Shown: positions 45,401-54,400, counted from the stretch's first letter. The stretch: DNA of 64,000 bases from Chondromyces crocatus (GCF_001189295.1 NZ_CP012159.1:9346501-9410500), one strand, 5' to 3'. Notes: generated by a model from the sequence alone, not told the origin. A program made the numbers and translations.

Positions 45401-45447
45401 GCGGGTTCCCGGTCGGGGGCGTTCCCCCCGCGGCGGTGCTCCACTGA
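42406..45447 (+). CDS. Carboxypeptidase-regulatory-like repeat protein with C-terminal PDZ (copy 1)
   Basis: 1013 residues. One N-terminal membrane helix (about 7-24, AVTLAGVFLALLVGFLWF) has no lipobox Cys. A Pro/Ser/Thr linker follows. Then come many carboxypeptidase-regulatory-like beta sandwiches of about 80-100 residues with the signature GxVxDxxGxPVxxAxV ... TDxEGxFxxxxLxPGxY (for example GSIAGRVTTPSGAPIHGAHV, TIAGQVIDAESGAPLTDALV, LKGRVVDEEDRPVRATVHA). A PDZ domain lies near 910-990 (VASVRPDGPAATAGLATGDVIATVDGHDV). Probably a periplasmic or surface protein tethered by its N-terminus. Paralogue of the next gene. Confidence 0.85.
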   Translation: MTKRSVAVTLAGVFLALLVGFLWFRAQRPEVDPAASPSEATSAPSTARHRLRTPRTMAQGSIAGRVTTPSGAPIHGAHVCARVEREPLHAIASMPTCVTTSEDGQYRIAPLYPARWSLFASAEKHRPRRYIPPEPAPDLEHGIALGPGEMRTGVDIALPEGGVALRGQVRDVGGGGISGALVTCTDAFGTGTSSIAATRSDAQGAFVAWVDPGPYMVKASVDGYADAWNHTEAPGPPVEIVMMPAATIAGQVIDAESGAPLTDALVDAGAEMGIAAVERVSTDQEGRFRLSRLSPGRYKPSARTDGRYGQVQTSIQLGLGQSVSDLVIQVHAASNLAGRVVIQPDKEPCSQGFVTLIGPSQETHQGRLDAEGWVRFEGMLPGTYRPLLSCEGFAGMNDQPTFELGAENRDDLEWTLQAGRTLKGRVVDEEDRPVRATVHAMTTAPLTAMPPSGFGQTDAEGRFVFRGLIPGKYEVSAQAIAQDMQKQTEVDLADRDASDVTLVLAGGSSIIEGIIVDEHQKPVVNVQIVAEDQASHRSTMARSDQDGSFALRNLKAGEFRVYATREGAMLRTPRPKLAQSPTQTASATSEPDGLMAERGVTARVKGGETTRVRLVVEAQDGEIHGRVLNDDGEPVTDAFIHAERESAGAPSGAAAAALLGRWSFTPVVTDPEGEFTLGNLSPGRYTLHAYRKGGGDASVEHIDVGQTVTLTIRKTASLSGTLTAQGGSPPAQFTISATLGGLPVRTESFFQTGGAWSLDDLSEGAYDLRATADEGTAWTQVSLASGEERNGVRIVLAPRTTVKGRLVELDSGAPIAGVALSLHANGPGAMGMAAMEPQRSDASGHFEITKVEAGKAVMMAMPPPGPTPIHDAIWLPIEVQAGTVLDLGQVAMAKRRVMPMAAPGDLGYTLPIPDPGAMFSSPPLTVASVRPDGPAATAGLATGDVIATVDGHDVTGRRSYLYRSLTTVPEGTTVTLGLAGGGRIQVTAEKSGFAMPGPGGFPVGGVPPAAVLH

Positions 45448-45519
45448 TTCACACGGCACGACGGCGTCCTCTGAGGCACCGCCCGGGCGCGAAGCCGCGG
45501 GGTATGCTCCCGGGTGCCC

Positions 45520-48516
45520 ATGGCCAAGCGCTCTCTCGCCGTCGTGGCCAGCCTGCACCTGGCGCTCACCGTGGGGGGCTGCGGCTGGTTCCGCGCACAG
45601 AGCGCGGATGCCGAGCGCTCGCCTCCTCCCTCGCGCGCCACGTCGACGCCTGGAGCGCCCCTGCCTGGTCCCAGGGAGCGTCCCCTCCCTTCCGGCAGCA
45701 TCTCGGGTCGGATCACCACGCGAACCGGAGCGCCACTCCCGGGAGCGCTCGTCTGCGCCCGCGTGGATGCCTCGCCCCTGGACCCTCATCGACGCTCCCC
45801 CCTCTGTGCCACCGCCACGGACGACGGTCGGTACACCCTCGCCTCGCTCCCTCCCGATCGCTGGCTCGTCTTCGCCTCTGCGGAGGGGCACCACGCGCGC
45901 TTCGAGGACCGACGCGCCCTCCAGCTCGACGGCGGCGAGGCCCGCACCGGCGTGGATCTCTCGCTCGTCGAGGGTGGGCGCGTGCTGCGCGGTCGACTGA
46001 AGAGCGCGGAAGGACGCGGCATCGCCGACGCCCTCGTCACGGTCGGTGACACCAGCGCTTCAGGTCAGGGTGCAACAGCGGCCACGCGCTCCGACGCGCA
46101 AGGAGCGTTCGCCGTGGGGGTCGAGGAGGGATGGCACCTGCTCCAGATCCGCGCCGACGGGTATGCCGACGCCCTGAGCTACGCCGAGGCGCCAGGTCCC
46201 CTGGTCGAGGTCCTGATGGCTCCCGGCGCCAGGATCTCAGGGCGTGTGGTGGACGCGACGAGCGGCGCACCGCTCGCCGGCGCACGCGTCGACCCCGGAC
46301 CCATGCACGTGTCGGGCGTTTTTCCGGACGAGGCCGTGACGACCGACGCTCAGGGCCGCTTCCAGATGGAGCGGCTCGCCCCAGGCCGCTACGGCCCCTC
46401 GGCACGTGCCTCAGGGAGGTTCGGACAGGCTCGGCACAGCCTGCTCCTCGGACTCGGACAGGCGTTCAGCGATCTGGTGATCGAGGCCCATCCGGCCAGC
46501 GACGTGGCTGGACGCGTGCTCGTCGAGCCCGGCAAGAGGCCTTGCACGAGCGGGTTCGTCTCGCTGACCAGTCCATCGCAGCCAGGGCAGACCGCGCCCC
46601 TTGGAAGGGATGGCTGGGCGCGCTTCGAGGGGTTGCTCCCGGCCCTCTATCGAGCCCTCGTGGTGTGCGAGAACCAGGTCCTCCCAGGGGAATCGCCCTC
46701 ATTCGAGCTGGGCACGAAGAACCGTGCGGATCTCACATGGGTCTTTCCGGCAGGGCTGACGCTCCGAGGGCGGGTCGTCGACCCGAAGGGCCACCCATTG
46801 CGCGTCCCCGTCCACGCATCACCCCTGTCACCGCAGACGACCTCGGCGCCGAACGGCTACGGCCAGACGGACGAGGAAGGGCGCTTCGTCCTCCGGGGTC
46901 TTGCTGCCGGAGCGCATCGGGTCTCGGCGGTGCTGGGACACCCCGAGCCACGAACTCATGCTGACGTCGATCTCGTCGCCGAAGGCACGCCCGAGCGGAC
47001 ACTCGTCATGCCGACCGCCGGCCGCGCAGATGCTGGACAGACGCGGAGGGACGGCCCGGCGGACGCGAACGCTGGCAACACGATCGAGGGCCTGATCACC
47101 GATGCGCAGCAGAACCCCCTCCAGCTCGTCGAGATCGGGCTCGGCAACGTGGCCACGGGTCGCACGTTCACCACCATGTCAGGCATGGACGGGCGCTTCG
47201 CGCTGACGCACCTCATGCCGGGCGCCTACCGCATCCGCGCCTCGCTGGGGGGCGCTCCCCTCCCCGCCCCGATGCCCCACACGCAGCGCGAGCCCGCTGG
47301 TGCCACCGGCACGACGCCGAACAGCACCAGCGCCCGCCCCCCGGCGACGGTGCTCGCCCAGGTGCAGCAGGGAAAGACGACCAGCGTACGGCTCATCGTC
47401 GAAAGCCAGCAGGGGGTGATCCAGGGCCGCGTGCTCGACGGCGCAGGCCAGCCCGTGAGCGATGCCCTCGTCTACGTCCAGCGCGACATGGGCGGCTCGC
47501 TCCCGGACGGGCTCGCGTCGACCTGGGGCAGCTTGGTGCTCACGCCGGTCACCCCCGATCCCGCGGGACGGTTCACGCTGCAACCCCTCCAGAGCCAGGG
47601 CATCTACACGGTCCACGCCCAGCGAAAGGACGGAGGAGCGGCCGTCGTCGAGAACGTCCGCGTGGGTCAGACGCTCTCGCTGACGATCCGCAAGCGGGCC
47701 ACGCTGTCGGGCACCGTCTCCTTGCCCGAGGGACCACCACCCCAGTTCGTGCTCACCGCGCGCCGAGATGGCGTCCCCATCCAGCTCGAAACCTTCTTTC
47801 AAACAGGCGGAGCCTGGACGCTCGACGACTTGCAAGAGGGCTCGTACGAGATCCAGATCACGGCGCCCGAGGGAACCGGGACGAGCACGGTACGCCTGGC
47901 CGCCGGAGAAGAGAGAGGCCAGGTGCGCATCGCGCTGACCCGACGCGCGACGTTGAAGGGCAAGCTCGTCACGCTCGAAGACGGCGCACCGCTCTCGAGC
48001 ATCCACGTCTCCATCCAGACGAAAAGCACGCAGCCCGTCATCTACGCCAGCGAGCACGTGGTCAGCGACGCCTCAGGGCAGTTCCAGCTCGACAAAGTCG
48101 AAGCCGGCCAGGCCACCCTGATGGCCACGCCCGCGACCGGCCCTGACAGCCTGCGCGAGATCCTCGTGATGCCCATCGAGGTGCCCCCTGGAGGCATCGT
48201 CGATCTGGGTGCACTCCCCCTGGCGAAGCGCCGGCTCGCCCCCTCGAAGCGCGCTGGAGATCTCGGCTTCACCGTGCGGAGCACGGTCTCCGCCGTGCGT
48301 CACGAGCCGAACGAACTCCAGGTCGAAACGGTCCGGGCAGGCAGCTCCGCGGCGAGAGCGGGCCTCGTCGCAGGTGACGTGATCACGTCGGTGGATGGCC
48401 ACGATGTCACCTCCAGACGGGGCTACCTCTACCGCCAGTTGACCACCGTCCCAGCGGGCACCACCATCACGCTCGGCCTCGCTCGCGGGGCACGTGTGGC
48501 AATCGTCGCCGAATGA
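45520..48516 (+). CDS. Carboxypeptidase-regulatory-like repeat lipoprotein with PDZ (copy 2)
   Basis: 998 residues from ATG 45520 (a GTG two codons earlier is possible). Here the signal ends LTVGGCGWFRAQ with a good lipobox, so this copy is a lipoprotein while copy 1 has a plain helix before the same WFRAQ phrase. Domain order is the same: carboxypeptidase-regulatory-like units (GSISGRITTRTGAPLPGALV, RISGRVVDATSGAPLAGARV, GVIQGRVLDGAGQPVSDALV). The terminal PDZ (VRAGSSAARAGLVAGDVITSVDGHDVTSRRGYLYRQLTTVPAGT) is very close to copy 1. Function unknown. Confidence 0.86.
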   Translation: MAKRSLAVVASLHLALTVGGCGWFRAQSADAERSPPPSRATSTPGAPLPGPRERPLPSGSISGRITTRTGAPLPGALVCARVDASPLDPHRRSPLCATATDDGRYTLASLPPDRWLVFASAEGHHARFEDRRALQLDGGEARTGVDLSLVEGGRVLRGRLKSAEGRGIADALVTVGDTSASGQGATAATRSDAQGAFAVGVEEGWHLLQIRADGYADALSYAEAPGPLVEVLMAPGARISGRVVDATSGAPLAGARVDPGPMHVSGVFPDEAVTTDAQGRFQMERLAPGRYGPSARASGRFGQARHSLLLGLGQAFSDLVIEAHPASDVAGRVLVEPGKRPCTSGFVSLTSPSQPGQTAPLGRDGWARFEGLLPALYRALVVCENQVLPGESPSFELGTKNRADLTWVFPAGLTLRGRVVDPKGHPLRVPVHASPLSPQTTSAPNGYGQTDEEGRFVLRGLAAGAHRVSAVLGHPEPRTHADVDLVAEGTPERTLVMPTAGRADAGQTRRDGPADANAGNTIEGLITDAQQNPLQLVEIGLGNVATGRTFTTMSGMDGRFALTHLMPGAYRIRASLGGAPLPAPMPHTQREPAGATGTTPNSTSARPPATVLAQVQQGKTTSVRLIVESQQGVIQGRVLDGAGQPVSDALVYVQRDMGGSLPDGLASTWGSLVLTPVTPDPAGRFTLQPLQSQGIYTVHAQRKDGGAAVVENVRVGQTLSLTIRKRATLSGTVSLPEGPPPQFVLTARRDGVPIQLETFFQTGGAWTLDDLQEGSYEIQITAPEGTGTSTVRLAAGEERGQVRIALTRRATLKGKLVTLEDGAPLSSIHVSIQTKSTQPVIYASEHVVSDASGQFQLDKVEAGQATLMATPATGPDSLREILVMPIEVPPGGIVDLGALPLAKRRLAPSKRAGDLGFTVRSTVSAVRHEPNELQVETVRAGSSAARAGLVAGDVITSVDGHDVTSRRGYLYRQLTTVPAGTTITLGLARGARVAIVAE

Positions 48517-48552
48517 CCCCCTGGGGCGAGCAGGTGCCTCAGGGCCGCGGCC

Positions 48553-49311
48553 TCATGCGAACGAACGCTTCACCTCGTCACAGATCCACGCCGCATCCGA
48601 GATCACCTCGAAGTGCGAGAGCCCGGCGCGCTCGACGTAGCGGCTCCCCGCGATCGACGTCACGGCCTCCTTCACCACCTCCCGCCCGAAGCAGCGCTCT
48701 CCTGCATAGAGCAAGCACGGCGCCGTGAGGGTCGCGGGGATCCCGGCCAAGCTCTCCCACTGCCCCTCCGCCTCTCGCAGCGCGCTCAGCGCCTCGGTGT
48801 TCACCTGCGCGAGCCGCGCGGCCATGGCCGGCGGTGTCGCCATCACCTGCCCCCACAGCGCTCGCCACGCCTCCCCTCCCTTGCGCAGCGTCGCCAGGAC
48901 CAGATCGTCCTCGCGCCGAACCTCCGAAGCGAATTCGAACCCACCGAGCACGAGCCCTGCCAACCGGTCTGGATGCCGGCTGGCCAGCGCCAGCACGATC
49001 TTCGCCCCCAGCGAGTACCCCCACACGACGGCCTTCTCGACCCCCATGTGATCCATCACCGCAGTCACGTCGGAAGCCATGCGCTTTGGGTCGTAGTCCT
49101 CGGCGTGGTTCGGCGCTCCGCTCTCTCCGTGACCGCGTGGCTCGACCGCGATGACCCGGAACGCTCCTTCCAGCCGAGCGACGTACCCGAGATCCACCCA
49201 GTCCCACAGGCTCATCCCGAAACCGAACACCAGCACCAGGGGCGGCAGGCGCTCATCCCCACCGAGGACCTCATGGTGGATCCGCAGCGCGCCATTCGAT
49301 GCAAAAGCCAT
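48553..49311 (-). CDS. Alpha/beta-fold hydrolase
   Basis: 252 residues. Typical features: GFGMSLWDW near the oxyanion loop, VIAVEPRGHGESGAP, nucleophile Ser100 in VVWGYSLGAKI, and a late His in GLSHFEV. The usual acid position is occupied by YAGERCFG. No signal peptide is present. Substrate unknown. It starts 27 bp after the KgtP-like gene stops, so the two may be co-expressed. Confidence 0.88.
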   Translation of the reverse strand: MAFASNGALRIHHEVLGGDERLPPLVLVFGFGMSLWDWVDLGYVARLEGAFRVIAVEPRGHGESGAPNHAEDYDPKRMASDVTAVMDHMGVEKAVVWGYSLGAKIVLALASRHPDRLAGLVLGGFEFASEVRREDDLVLATLRKGGEAWRALWGQVMATPPAMAARLAQVNTEALSALREAEGQWESLAGIPATLTAPCLLYAGERCFGREVVKEAVTSIAGSRYVERAGLSHFEVISDAAWICDEVKRSFA

Positions 49312-49338
49312 GAAGGAGACCTCTCCCAGCGCACCAGC

Positions 49339-50718
49339 TCAGGGTACGAGCGGGGCCGCGTCCGTGTCGGCATTGATCTGGCTGTGCTTCCGCGTGTCCC
49401 GCATGAGCATGTAGACCACGAGGGAGCACAGGATGGCGAGGCTCACGTACCAGAAGAACCAGCGCTCCCGCCCCGCAAGCTTGAGCCACATCCCCACGTA
49501 CTCCGCCGTGCCCCCGAAGATCGAGACGGTCAGCGCGTAGGGCAGCCCCACCCCCAGGGCGCGGATGCGCGCCGGAAACAGCTCGGCCTTTACCACGGCG
49601 TTGACCGAGGTGTACCCGGACAGGATCAGCAATGCCGCCATCAGCAGCAGGAAGGCGGTGAGCGCGTCACGCGCCTGCGTCATCGCCGTCAGCAGGGGCA
49701 CGGTGCAGAGCGTCCCCATGACCCCGAACCACATGAGCACGGGCTTGCGACCGACACGATCCGAGATCAGCCCGAAGACGGGCTGGAGCAGCATGTACAG
49801 GAACAGCGACGAGGCCGAGACCAGCGTCGCCTCGTCACGGGTCAGCCCCACCGAGTGGACCAGGAACTTCTGCATGTAGACGGTGTATGTGTAGAACGCG
49901 AGCGTACCACCCAGGGTCAGCCCGACGACGATGGCGATCTCTCGCGGGTGCCGCAGCAAGTCCCGCATCGGCCGGCGCCGCGCGTGCTTCTCGGCCTCGG
50001 CCCGGAAGGCCTCCGTCTCCACCATGTTACGGCGCATGTAGAAGCCGAAGATGGCCAGCAGGGCGCCGATCACGAAGGGGATGCGCCAGCCCCAGGCGGA
50101 GAGCTGCGCCGGGGTCAGGATGAGGCGCTGGAGCACGAGCAGCGTCAACGTCGCGAGGAGCTGGCCCATGATCAGCGTCACGTACTGAAACGAGCTGTAG
50201 AAGCCGCGGTGCTTGGAGCTGGCCACCTCGCTGAGGTAGGTGGCGCTGGTGCCGTACTCTCCGCCGAGCGAAAGCCCCTGGAGGAGCCGCGCGAGCAGCA
50301 GCACCACGGGCGCGGCCACGCCGATCGTCGGGTAGGTCGGGCACACGGCGATGACGAAGGAGCCGAAGCACATCAGCGACACGGACAGGGTGAGCGCCGA
50401 CCTTCGCCCCCGCAGATCGGCGTAGAGGCCCATCAACCAGCCGCCCACGGGCCGGATCAAGAAGCCCAGCGCGAACACGGCGGCGGTGTTGAGCTGCTCC
50501 ACGAGCGGATCGGCGTCCGGAAAGAAGGCCTTCGCGAAGTACAGCGAGAAGGCCGAGTAGACGTAGAAGTCGTACCACTCGATCAGGTTGCCGACCGAAC
50601 CGCCGAAGATGGACCGCAGCCGCGCCTTCACGCTGAGCTCCGGCACGGCGGCGACCGCGGGAGCTGTCGAAGGGTCGGTGGAGGTCGAGGGACTCTCGGC
50701 GTTCGGTCGGTCTTCCAC
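49339..50718 (-). CDS. kgtP: MFS transporter of the metabolite:H+ symporter family, KgtP-like
   Basis: 459 residues with 12 predicted helices. The N-terminal half follows E. coli alpha-ketoglutarate permease closely: GNLIEWYDFYVYSAFSLYFAKAFFP, TAAVFALGFLIRPVGGWLMG, ADLRGRRSALTLSVSLMCFGS, LLLARLLQGLSLGGEYGTSATYLSEVA. The second-half motif DRVGRKPVLMWFG is present. The protein would import a dicarboxylate such as 2-oxoglutarate with protons; the substrate is inferred from similarity. It lies 114 bp downstream of the histidine kinase. Confidence 0.88.
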   Translation of the reverse strand: MEDRPNAESPSTSTDPSTAPAVAAVPELSVKARLRSIFGGSVGNLIEWYDFYVYSAFSLYFAKAFFPDADPLVEQLNTAAVFALGFLIRPVGGWLMGLYADLRGRRSALTLSVSLMCFGSFVIAVCPTYPTIGVAAPVVLLLARLLQGLSLGGEYGTSATYLSEVASSKHRGFYSSFQYVTLIMGQLLATLTLLVLQRLILTPAQLSAWGWRIPFVIGALLAIFGFYMRRNMVETEAFRAEAEKHARRRPMRDLLRHPREIAIVVGLTLGGTLAFYTYTVYMQKFLVHSVGLTRDEATLVSASSLFLYMLLQPVFGLISDRVGRKPVLMWFGVMGTLCTVPLLTAMTQARDALTAFLLLMAALLILSGYTSVNAVVKAELFPARIRALGVGLPYALTVSIFGGTAEYVGMWLKLAGRERWFFWYVSLAILCSLVVYMLMRDTRKHSQINADTDAAPLVP

Positions 50719-50832
50719 GGGGTATCGGCGCCGATGCTACGACGTCTTCGCGACGCCGTCGTCCACCGCCGATGCACAGCGACCGAGGGGCTGCCCACGC
50801 TCTCGCCCGCGTGGTCCCCTTGGTGTTCCTGT

Positions 50833-52197
50833 TCAGCGCGGCGTTGGCTCCGAGACTGGCGCAGGAGCCCTGGGCGCCCAGCACGGTAGGGTCACACGCA
50901 CGTGGGTACCACGAGCCGACGCCACGAAGGAGGCTTCACCCCCGTGCGCTCGCGCGATCTGCGCCACCAGCGCGAGGCCGAGCCCCTCTCCGGGGACAGC
51001 CGAAACGCCCCGCTGAAAGGGCTCGAAGAGGCGCGAGCGCTCAGCCATGGGGATGCCAGGGCCTTCGTCGACGACATCGAACACCACGCGGCCAGAGGTC
51101 TCAACAAGAGCGACGCACACCAGACCCGACGGTGCGTAATGAAAGGCGTTCTGCACGAGGTTCTCGCAGAGCACGGTGAGCAGCGATTCGTCCCCACGCA
51201 CCGTCGACGCCGAACCGAGTGTGAATCGCCACCGCAGCCGCTCCTCGTCGGAAAGACGGCTCTCGATGCCCTCGATCACCTCGCTCAGCTCGACGGCATC
51301 GTGGCGCATCGCCACCGACGCGCCGACGCGCGCAAGCACCAGCAGGCGCTCCACCAGCTTCCCGATGCGCGCCGTGACGGCACGCAGACCAGCGATCCGT
51401 GTGAGTGCGGCTTCCGGTAGGGGTTCTTCGGCAAGCAGCTCCAGCTCACCAGAGAGGCTGGTCAGCGGCGTCCTCAGCTCGTGGGCCGCGCCGGCGGCGA
51501 AAAGGCGCGCAGCCCGGAGCGCCTCGGCGCGCCGGTCGAGCAGTGCGCGCAGGGTCCTGCGCAAGGCGTCGATCTCGCGGACGCCCTCGTCGACCCCCAG
51601 CTCGACCGCCTCGTCCATCGGGGCGTCACCCAGCCGGTCCTCGAGGCGCATCAGAGGCCCGACCGCCCAGCCAGCCAGCCACCGGCTCGCCAAGGCGCCG
51701 ATCAGGGCGGCGATCACCACGGCGCCGAGGACGATCGCCCCCATCATCCCGAGGCCGAGGGTCGGCAGCTCGTCCGCTGCCACCACGCACGACCAGCGCC
51801 CCTGGGTGGCCACGCAGGCCCGCATGGCGTGAGGCCCTCGCTGGGTCGAGCACCCCACCTCGAAGATCGGTAGCTGCGGGTCCCCACCCATGAACGCGCC
51901 GTCGCGGTGAACCGAGAAGCGGATCCCCGCCGGCTCCAGCTCCTGTCGCTCCTCCTCCACGAGCGCCACCAGCGCCGCCCCCTCCAGCCCCTGGATCTCC
52001 GCTGCGATCTCCGCGGCCTCGTCCCCCAGCCGCCGATCCTCCGCCCGCCACACCTCGATCTCGGCGAGCGCCACTGCCACCAGCGCCGCGCACAACCCCC
52101 CCACGACGGCGGCGAGCACGGCCACGCCCGCCACGCGGCCGACCAGCGTCCCCGGGAGCGGCTTCGTCGCCTCAGTCGATCGTGAGCGCATAGCCAT
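50833..52197 (-). CDS. Sensor histidine kinase
   Basis: 454 residues from ATG 52197 (an ATG two codons later is also possible). Two membrane helices (about 20-44 and 150-172) enclose a small periplasmic sensor with Cys116, Cys128 and Cys137. A HAMP-like segment follows, then the phospho-acceptor His239 in AAHELRTPLTSLSG. The N box is LCENLVQNAFHYAP, then DEGPGIP and GEGLGLALVAQIA. The start lies inside the end of the response-regulator gene (26-bp overlap), so the pair is coupled. It is the presumed sensor for the divergent efflux operon. Confidence 0.93.
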   Translation of the reverse strand: MAMRSRSTEATKPLPGTLVGRVAGVAVLAAVVGGLCAALVAVALAEIEVWRAEDRRLGDEAAEIAAEIQGLEGAALVALVEEERQELEPAGIRFSVHRDGAFMGGDPQLPIFEVGCSTQRGPHAMRACVATQGRWSCVVAADELPTLGLGMMGAIVLGAVVIAALIGALASRWLAGWAVGPLMRLEDRLGDAPMDEAVELGVDEGVREIDALRRTLRALLDRRAEALRAARLFAAGAAHELRTPLTSLSGELELLAEEPLPEAALTRIAGLRAVTARIGKLVERLLVLARVGASVAMRHDAVELSEVIEGIESRLSDEERLRWRFTLGSASTVRGDESLLTVLCENLVQNAFHYAPSGLVCVALVETSGRVVFDVVDEGPGIPMAERSRLFEPFQRGVSAVPGEGLGLALVAQIARAHGGEASFVASARGTHVRVTLPCWAPRAPAPVSEPTPR

Positions 52198-52828
52198 GCC
52201 CTCGCATCGTGCGCAGCACGCCCTCGCCGAGCTTGCGCCGGATCCGCGCCACCAGCACCTCCAGGCTGGCGGTCGCCTCGACTTCACCTCCCCAGACCAG
52301 CTCCAGGATCTCCGTGCGCGCGACGAACCGCCCGGCCCGCGCGGCGAGCAGCTCGAGGAGTGACCACTCCCGCGCGGTGAGCGGCACCTCCATCCCCGCC
52401 CGCTCGGCGCACCGCGCACGAAAATCGAGCCGCGCCTCCCCTGACCTCACCTCCATCGGCCTCAGCTCGGGTCCTCGGCGCCCGAGCGCGCGCACCCGCG
52501 CCCGCAGCTCCGACACTGCGAACGGCTTGCCCAGAAAATCGTCGGCCCCTGCATCGAGCCCGGCCACCCGTTCGGACACCGCAGCGTGCGCCGTCAGAAG
52601 CAACACGGGTGTGCTGTCGCCTCCCTGCCGGAGTTCCCGGCACAGCGCGATCCCCGACCCATCGGGCAGCGCCACATCGAGCACGATCACCCCCACGGCT
52701 CCCTCTGCGAGCCGCACGCGGGCCTCCTCGGCCGTCGCAGCCGCGGCGACTTCGTGCCCGTCCCGCCGCAAGCTGCGCACGAGCAGGTCGCGCACCTCTT
52801 CGTGGTCGTCGACGATCAGCACCCACAT
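52172..52828 (-). CDS. OmpR/PhoB-family response regulator
   Basis: 218 residues. The receiver domain has acidic D7-D8, phospho-acceptor D51 (VIVLDVALPDG), T79 and K101 (LGKPF). The winged-helix domain has VPLTAREWSLLELLAARAGRFVARTEILELVW, then SLEVLVARIRRKLGEG and MRGHGYALTID. It is divergent from the efflux operon and shares a 246-bp region with it, which is the usual layout for a metal-responsive two-component system. Confidence 0.95.
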   Translation of the reverse strand: MWVLIVDDHEEVRDLLVRSLRRDGHEVAAAATAEEARVRLAEGAVGVIVLDVALPDGSGIALCRELRQGGDSTPVLLLTAHAAVSERVAGLDAGADDFLGKPFAVSELRARVRALGRRGPELRPMEVRSGEARLDFRARCAERAGMEVPLTAREWSLLELLAARAGRFVARTEILELVWGGEVEATASLEVLVARIRRKLGEGVLRTMRGHGYALTID

Positions 52829-52878
52829 GGGTGCTGGATAGCACGCGCATCGAGGGCCAGATCGCCTGCGTTTTCTCC

Positions 52879-52896
52879 GTTCAGGTGGCGTTCAGG
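52879..52896. promoter_or_regulatory. Candidate response-regulator binding site
   Basis: Direct repeat GTTCAGG-TGGC-GTTCAGG: two 7-bp halves with a 4-bp spacer, an 11-bp step as in PhoB boxes. It lies 51 bp before the response-regulator start and 179 bp before the efflux operon start. Confidence 0.6.
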
Positions 52897-53074
52897 CGCA
52901 CCTGGTTTGCTCCCGTCCATGCCCTCCGCGCCCGCAGCCTCGGCTGCGCTCGCCTCCGATGCTGCATCCACGGCGCCCACGCGCTCCACGACACCGCTGC
53001 GCTCCCCCGAGCCCGCGCGCGCCCCCGTGACGCCCAGGCAGCCCACGCCCCTCGCCAGGCCAGGAGGCGCCGCC

Positions 53075-54400
53075 ATGGCCTTCGCGTGCCTCGTCGTGCT
53101 GGGCCCCCTGCTCCTCGGCTGCACTGCGACCTCGCCGTACGATCGCGACTGGATCGCCGCCGAACTCCAGCGCACGACACGACATGCCCTGGGCGATGCC
53201 ACACGCCCCCCTTCACTCCCGCCCGGAGTGAAGCAGGCCAGCGCGATCGGCGAGGACGACGCGGTCGCCATCGCCCTCTGGAACAGCGCCGCCTTCGGCG
53301 CCGAGCTCGCTCAGCTCGGCGCCTCGCAGGCCGATCTCGCCGAGGCGGGCGCGCTGCCCAACCCGACCCTCTCGGTCCTGTTCCCCATCGGCCCCCGCCA
53401 GCTCGAGCTGACCTTGCTCGCGCCGATCTCGGCGCTCATCCAGCGCCCCTACCGCGTCGACGCCGCACGGCTCGACGTCGAGCGCGTCGCCCGGGGGCTG
53501 GTGCAGCGCGGCCTCGACCTGGCGCGAGACGCACGGCTCGCCTGGATCGACGTCGAGGCCGCCCGAGGCCGCGCCGAAGCCCGCAGGCAGCTCGCCGGCA
53601 CGTGGAAGGAGGTCGCCCGCATCACCCACTCCCGCCTCGATGCGGGAGATGCGCCCGAGTTCGAGTCCACGACCGCCGAGGCCGACGCGGTCGACGCCTT
53701 CGATCAGAGCGAGCGGGCCGGGACCGAACTCTCGGCGGCTCTCGAACGGCTCCGCCTCACGCTCGGCCTCGCCGACACGGCCCTCGGCCAGCACCTCGGG
53801 ACACGCGCTGCCCCCGTGGACGAGACCCCGCCCGCCGAAGAGACCTCGCTCCTCACGTCCGCCGCCGCAGCGAGGCCCGACGTCCGCGCCGCCGAGCTGC
53901 GCATCGAGGCCGCCGGCGAGCGCCTCGGGTGGGAGAAATCGAAGATCTTCAACCTCCTCGGCCGGCTCGACGTGAAGCCCGTCGGCACGCTGGGTGGCCC
54001 ACCGCTCGTGCCCCTCCCAGGCGGACAGATCGATCTGCCCATCTTCAACTGGAACCCTGGCGGCCGTGGCCGTGCCGAGGCGGAGATCGAGACCGCGGCG
54101 CTCCAGTACCAGCTCCTCCGCCAGAGCGTGGCGACCGACATCCGCCTCGCCCGCCTCCAGCTCGTGCAGGCCCTCGCCTCGCTCCACCGCTTCCGCGAGA
54201 CGATCCTCCCGCTCCTGGAGAGGGCCGCCGACATCGCCCTGCAGAGCTTCGAGAACGGCGCCGAGTCGTACCTCGTCGTCCTCGACGCGACGCGACGCCT
54301 CGGCGACGGGCGGGTCCGCCTCGTCGACTTCGAGGCCGACGTCCGCCGCGCCCGCGCCCACCTCGAACGTCACCTTGGAAGGAAACAGCATGCGCGTTGA
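53075..54400 (+). CDS. Outer-membrane efflux lipoprotein (CzcC/CusC/TolC family)
   Basis: 441 residues from ATG 53075, with CAGGAGGCGCC just before it. The signal ends GPLLLGCTATS with Cys16 as likely lipid site. The frame is open further upstream, but that part is Pro/Ala/Ser-rich and does not fit the family. The body has the two-repeat helical OEP pattern: NSAAFGAELAQLGASQADLAEAGALPNPTLSV, DARLAWIDVEAARGRAEARRQLA, and the second-half ERAADIALQSFENGAESYLVVLDATR. It forms the outer-membrane channel of the efflux system. It overlaps the adaptor gene by 11 bp. Confidence 0.9.
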   Translation: MAFACLVVLGPLLLGCTATSPYDRDWIAAELQRTTRHALGDATRPPSLPPGVKQASAIGEDDAVAIALWNSAAFGAELAQLGASQADLAEAGALPNPTLSVLFPIGPRQLELTLLAPISALIQRPYRVDAARLDVERVARGLVQRGLDLARDARLAWIDVEAARGRAEARRQLAGTWKEVARITHSRLDAGDAPEFESTTAEADAVDAFDQSERAGTELSAALERLRLTLGLADTALGQHLGTRAAPVDETPPAEETSLLTSAAAARPDVRAAELRIEAAGERLGWEKSKIFNLLGRLDVKPVGTLGGPPLVPLPGGQIDLPIFNWNPGGRGRAEAEIETAALQYQLLRQSVATDIRLARLQLVQALASLHRFRETILPLLERAADIALQSFENGAESYLVVLDATRRLGDGRVRLVDFEADVRRARAHLERHLGRKQHAR

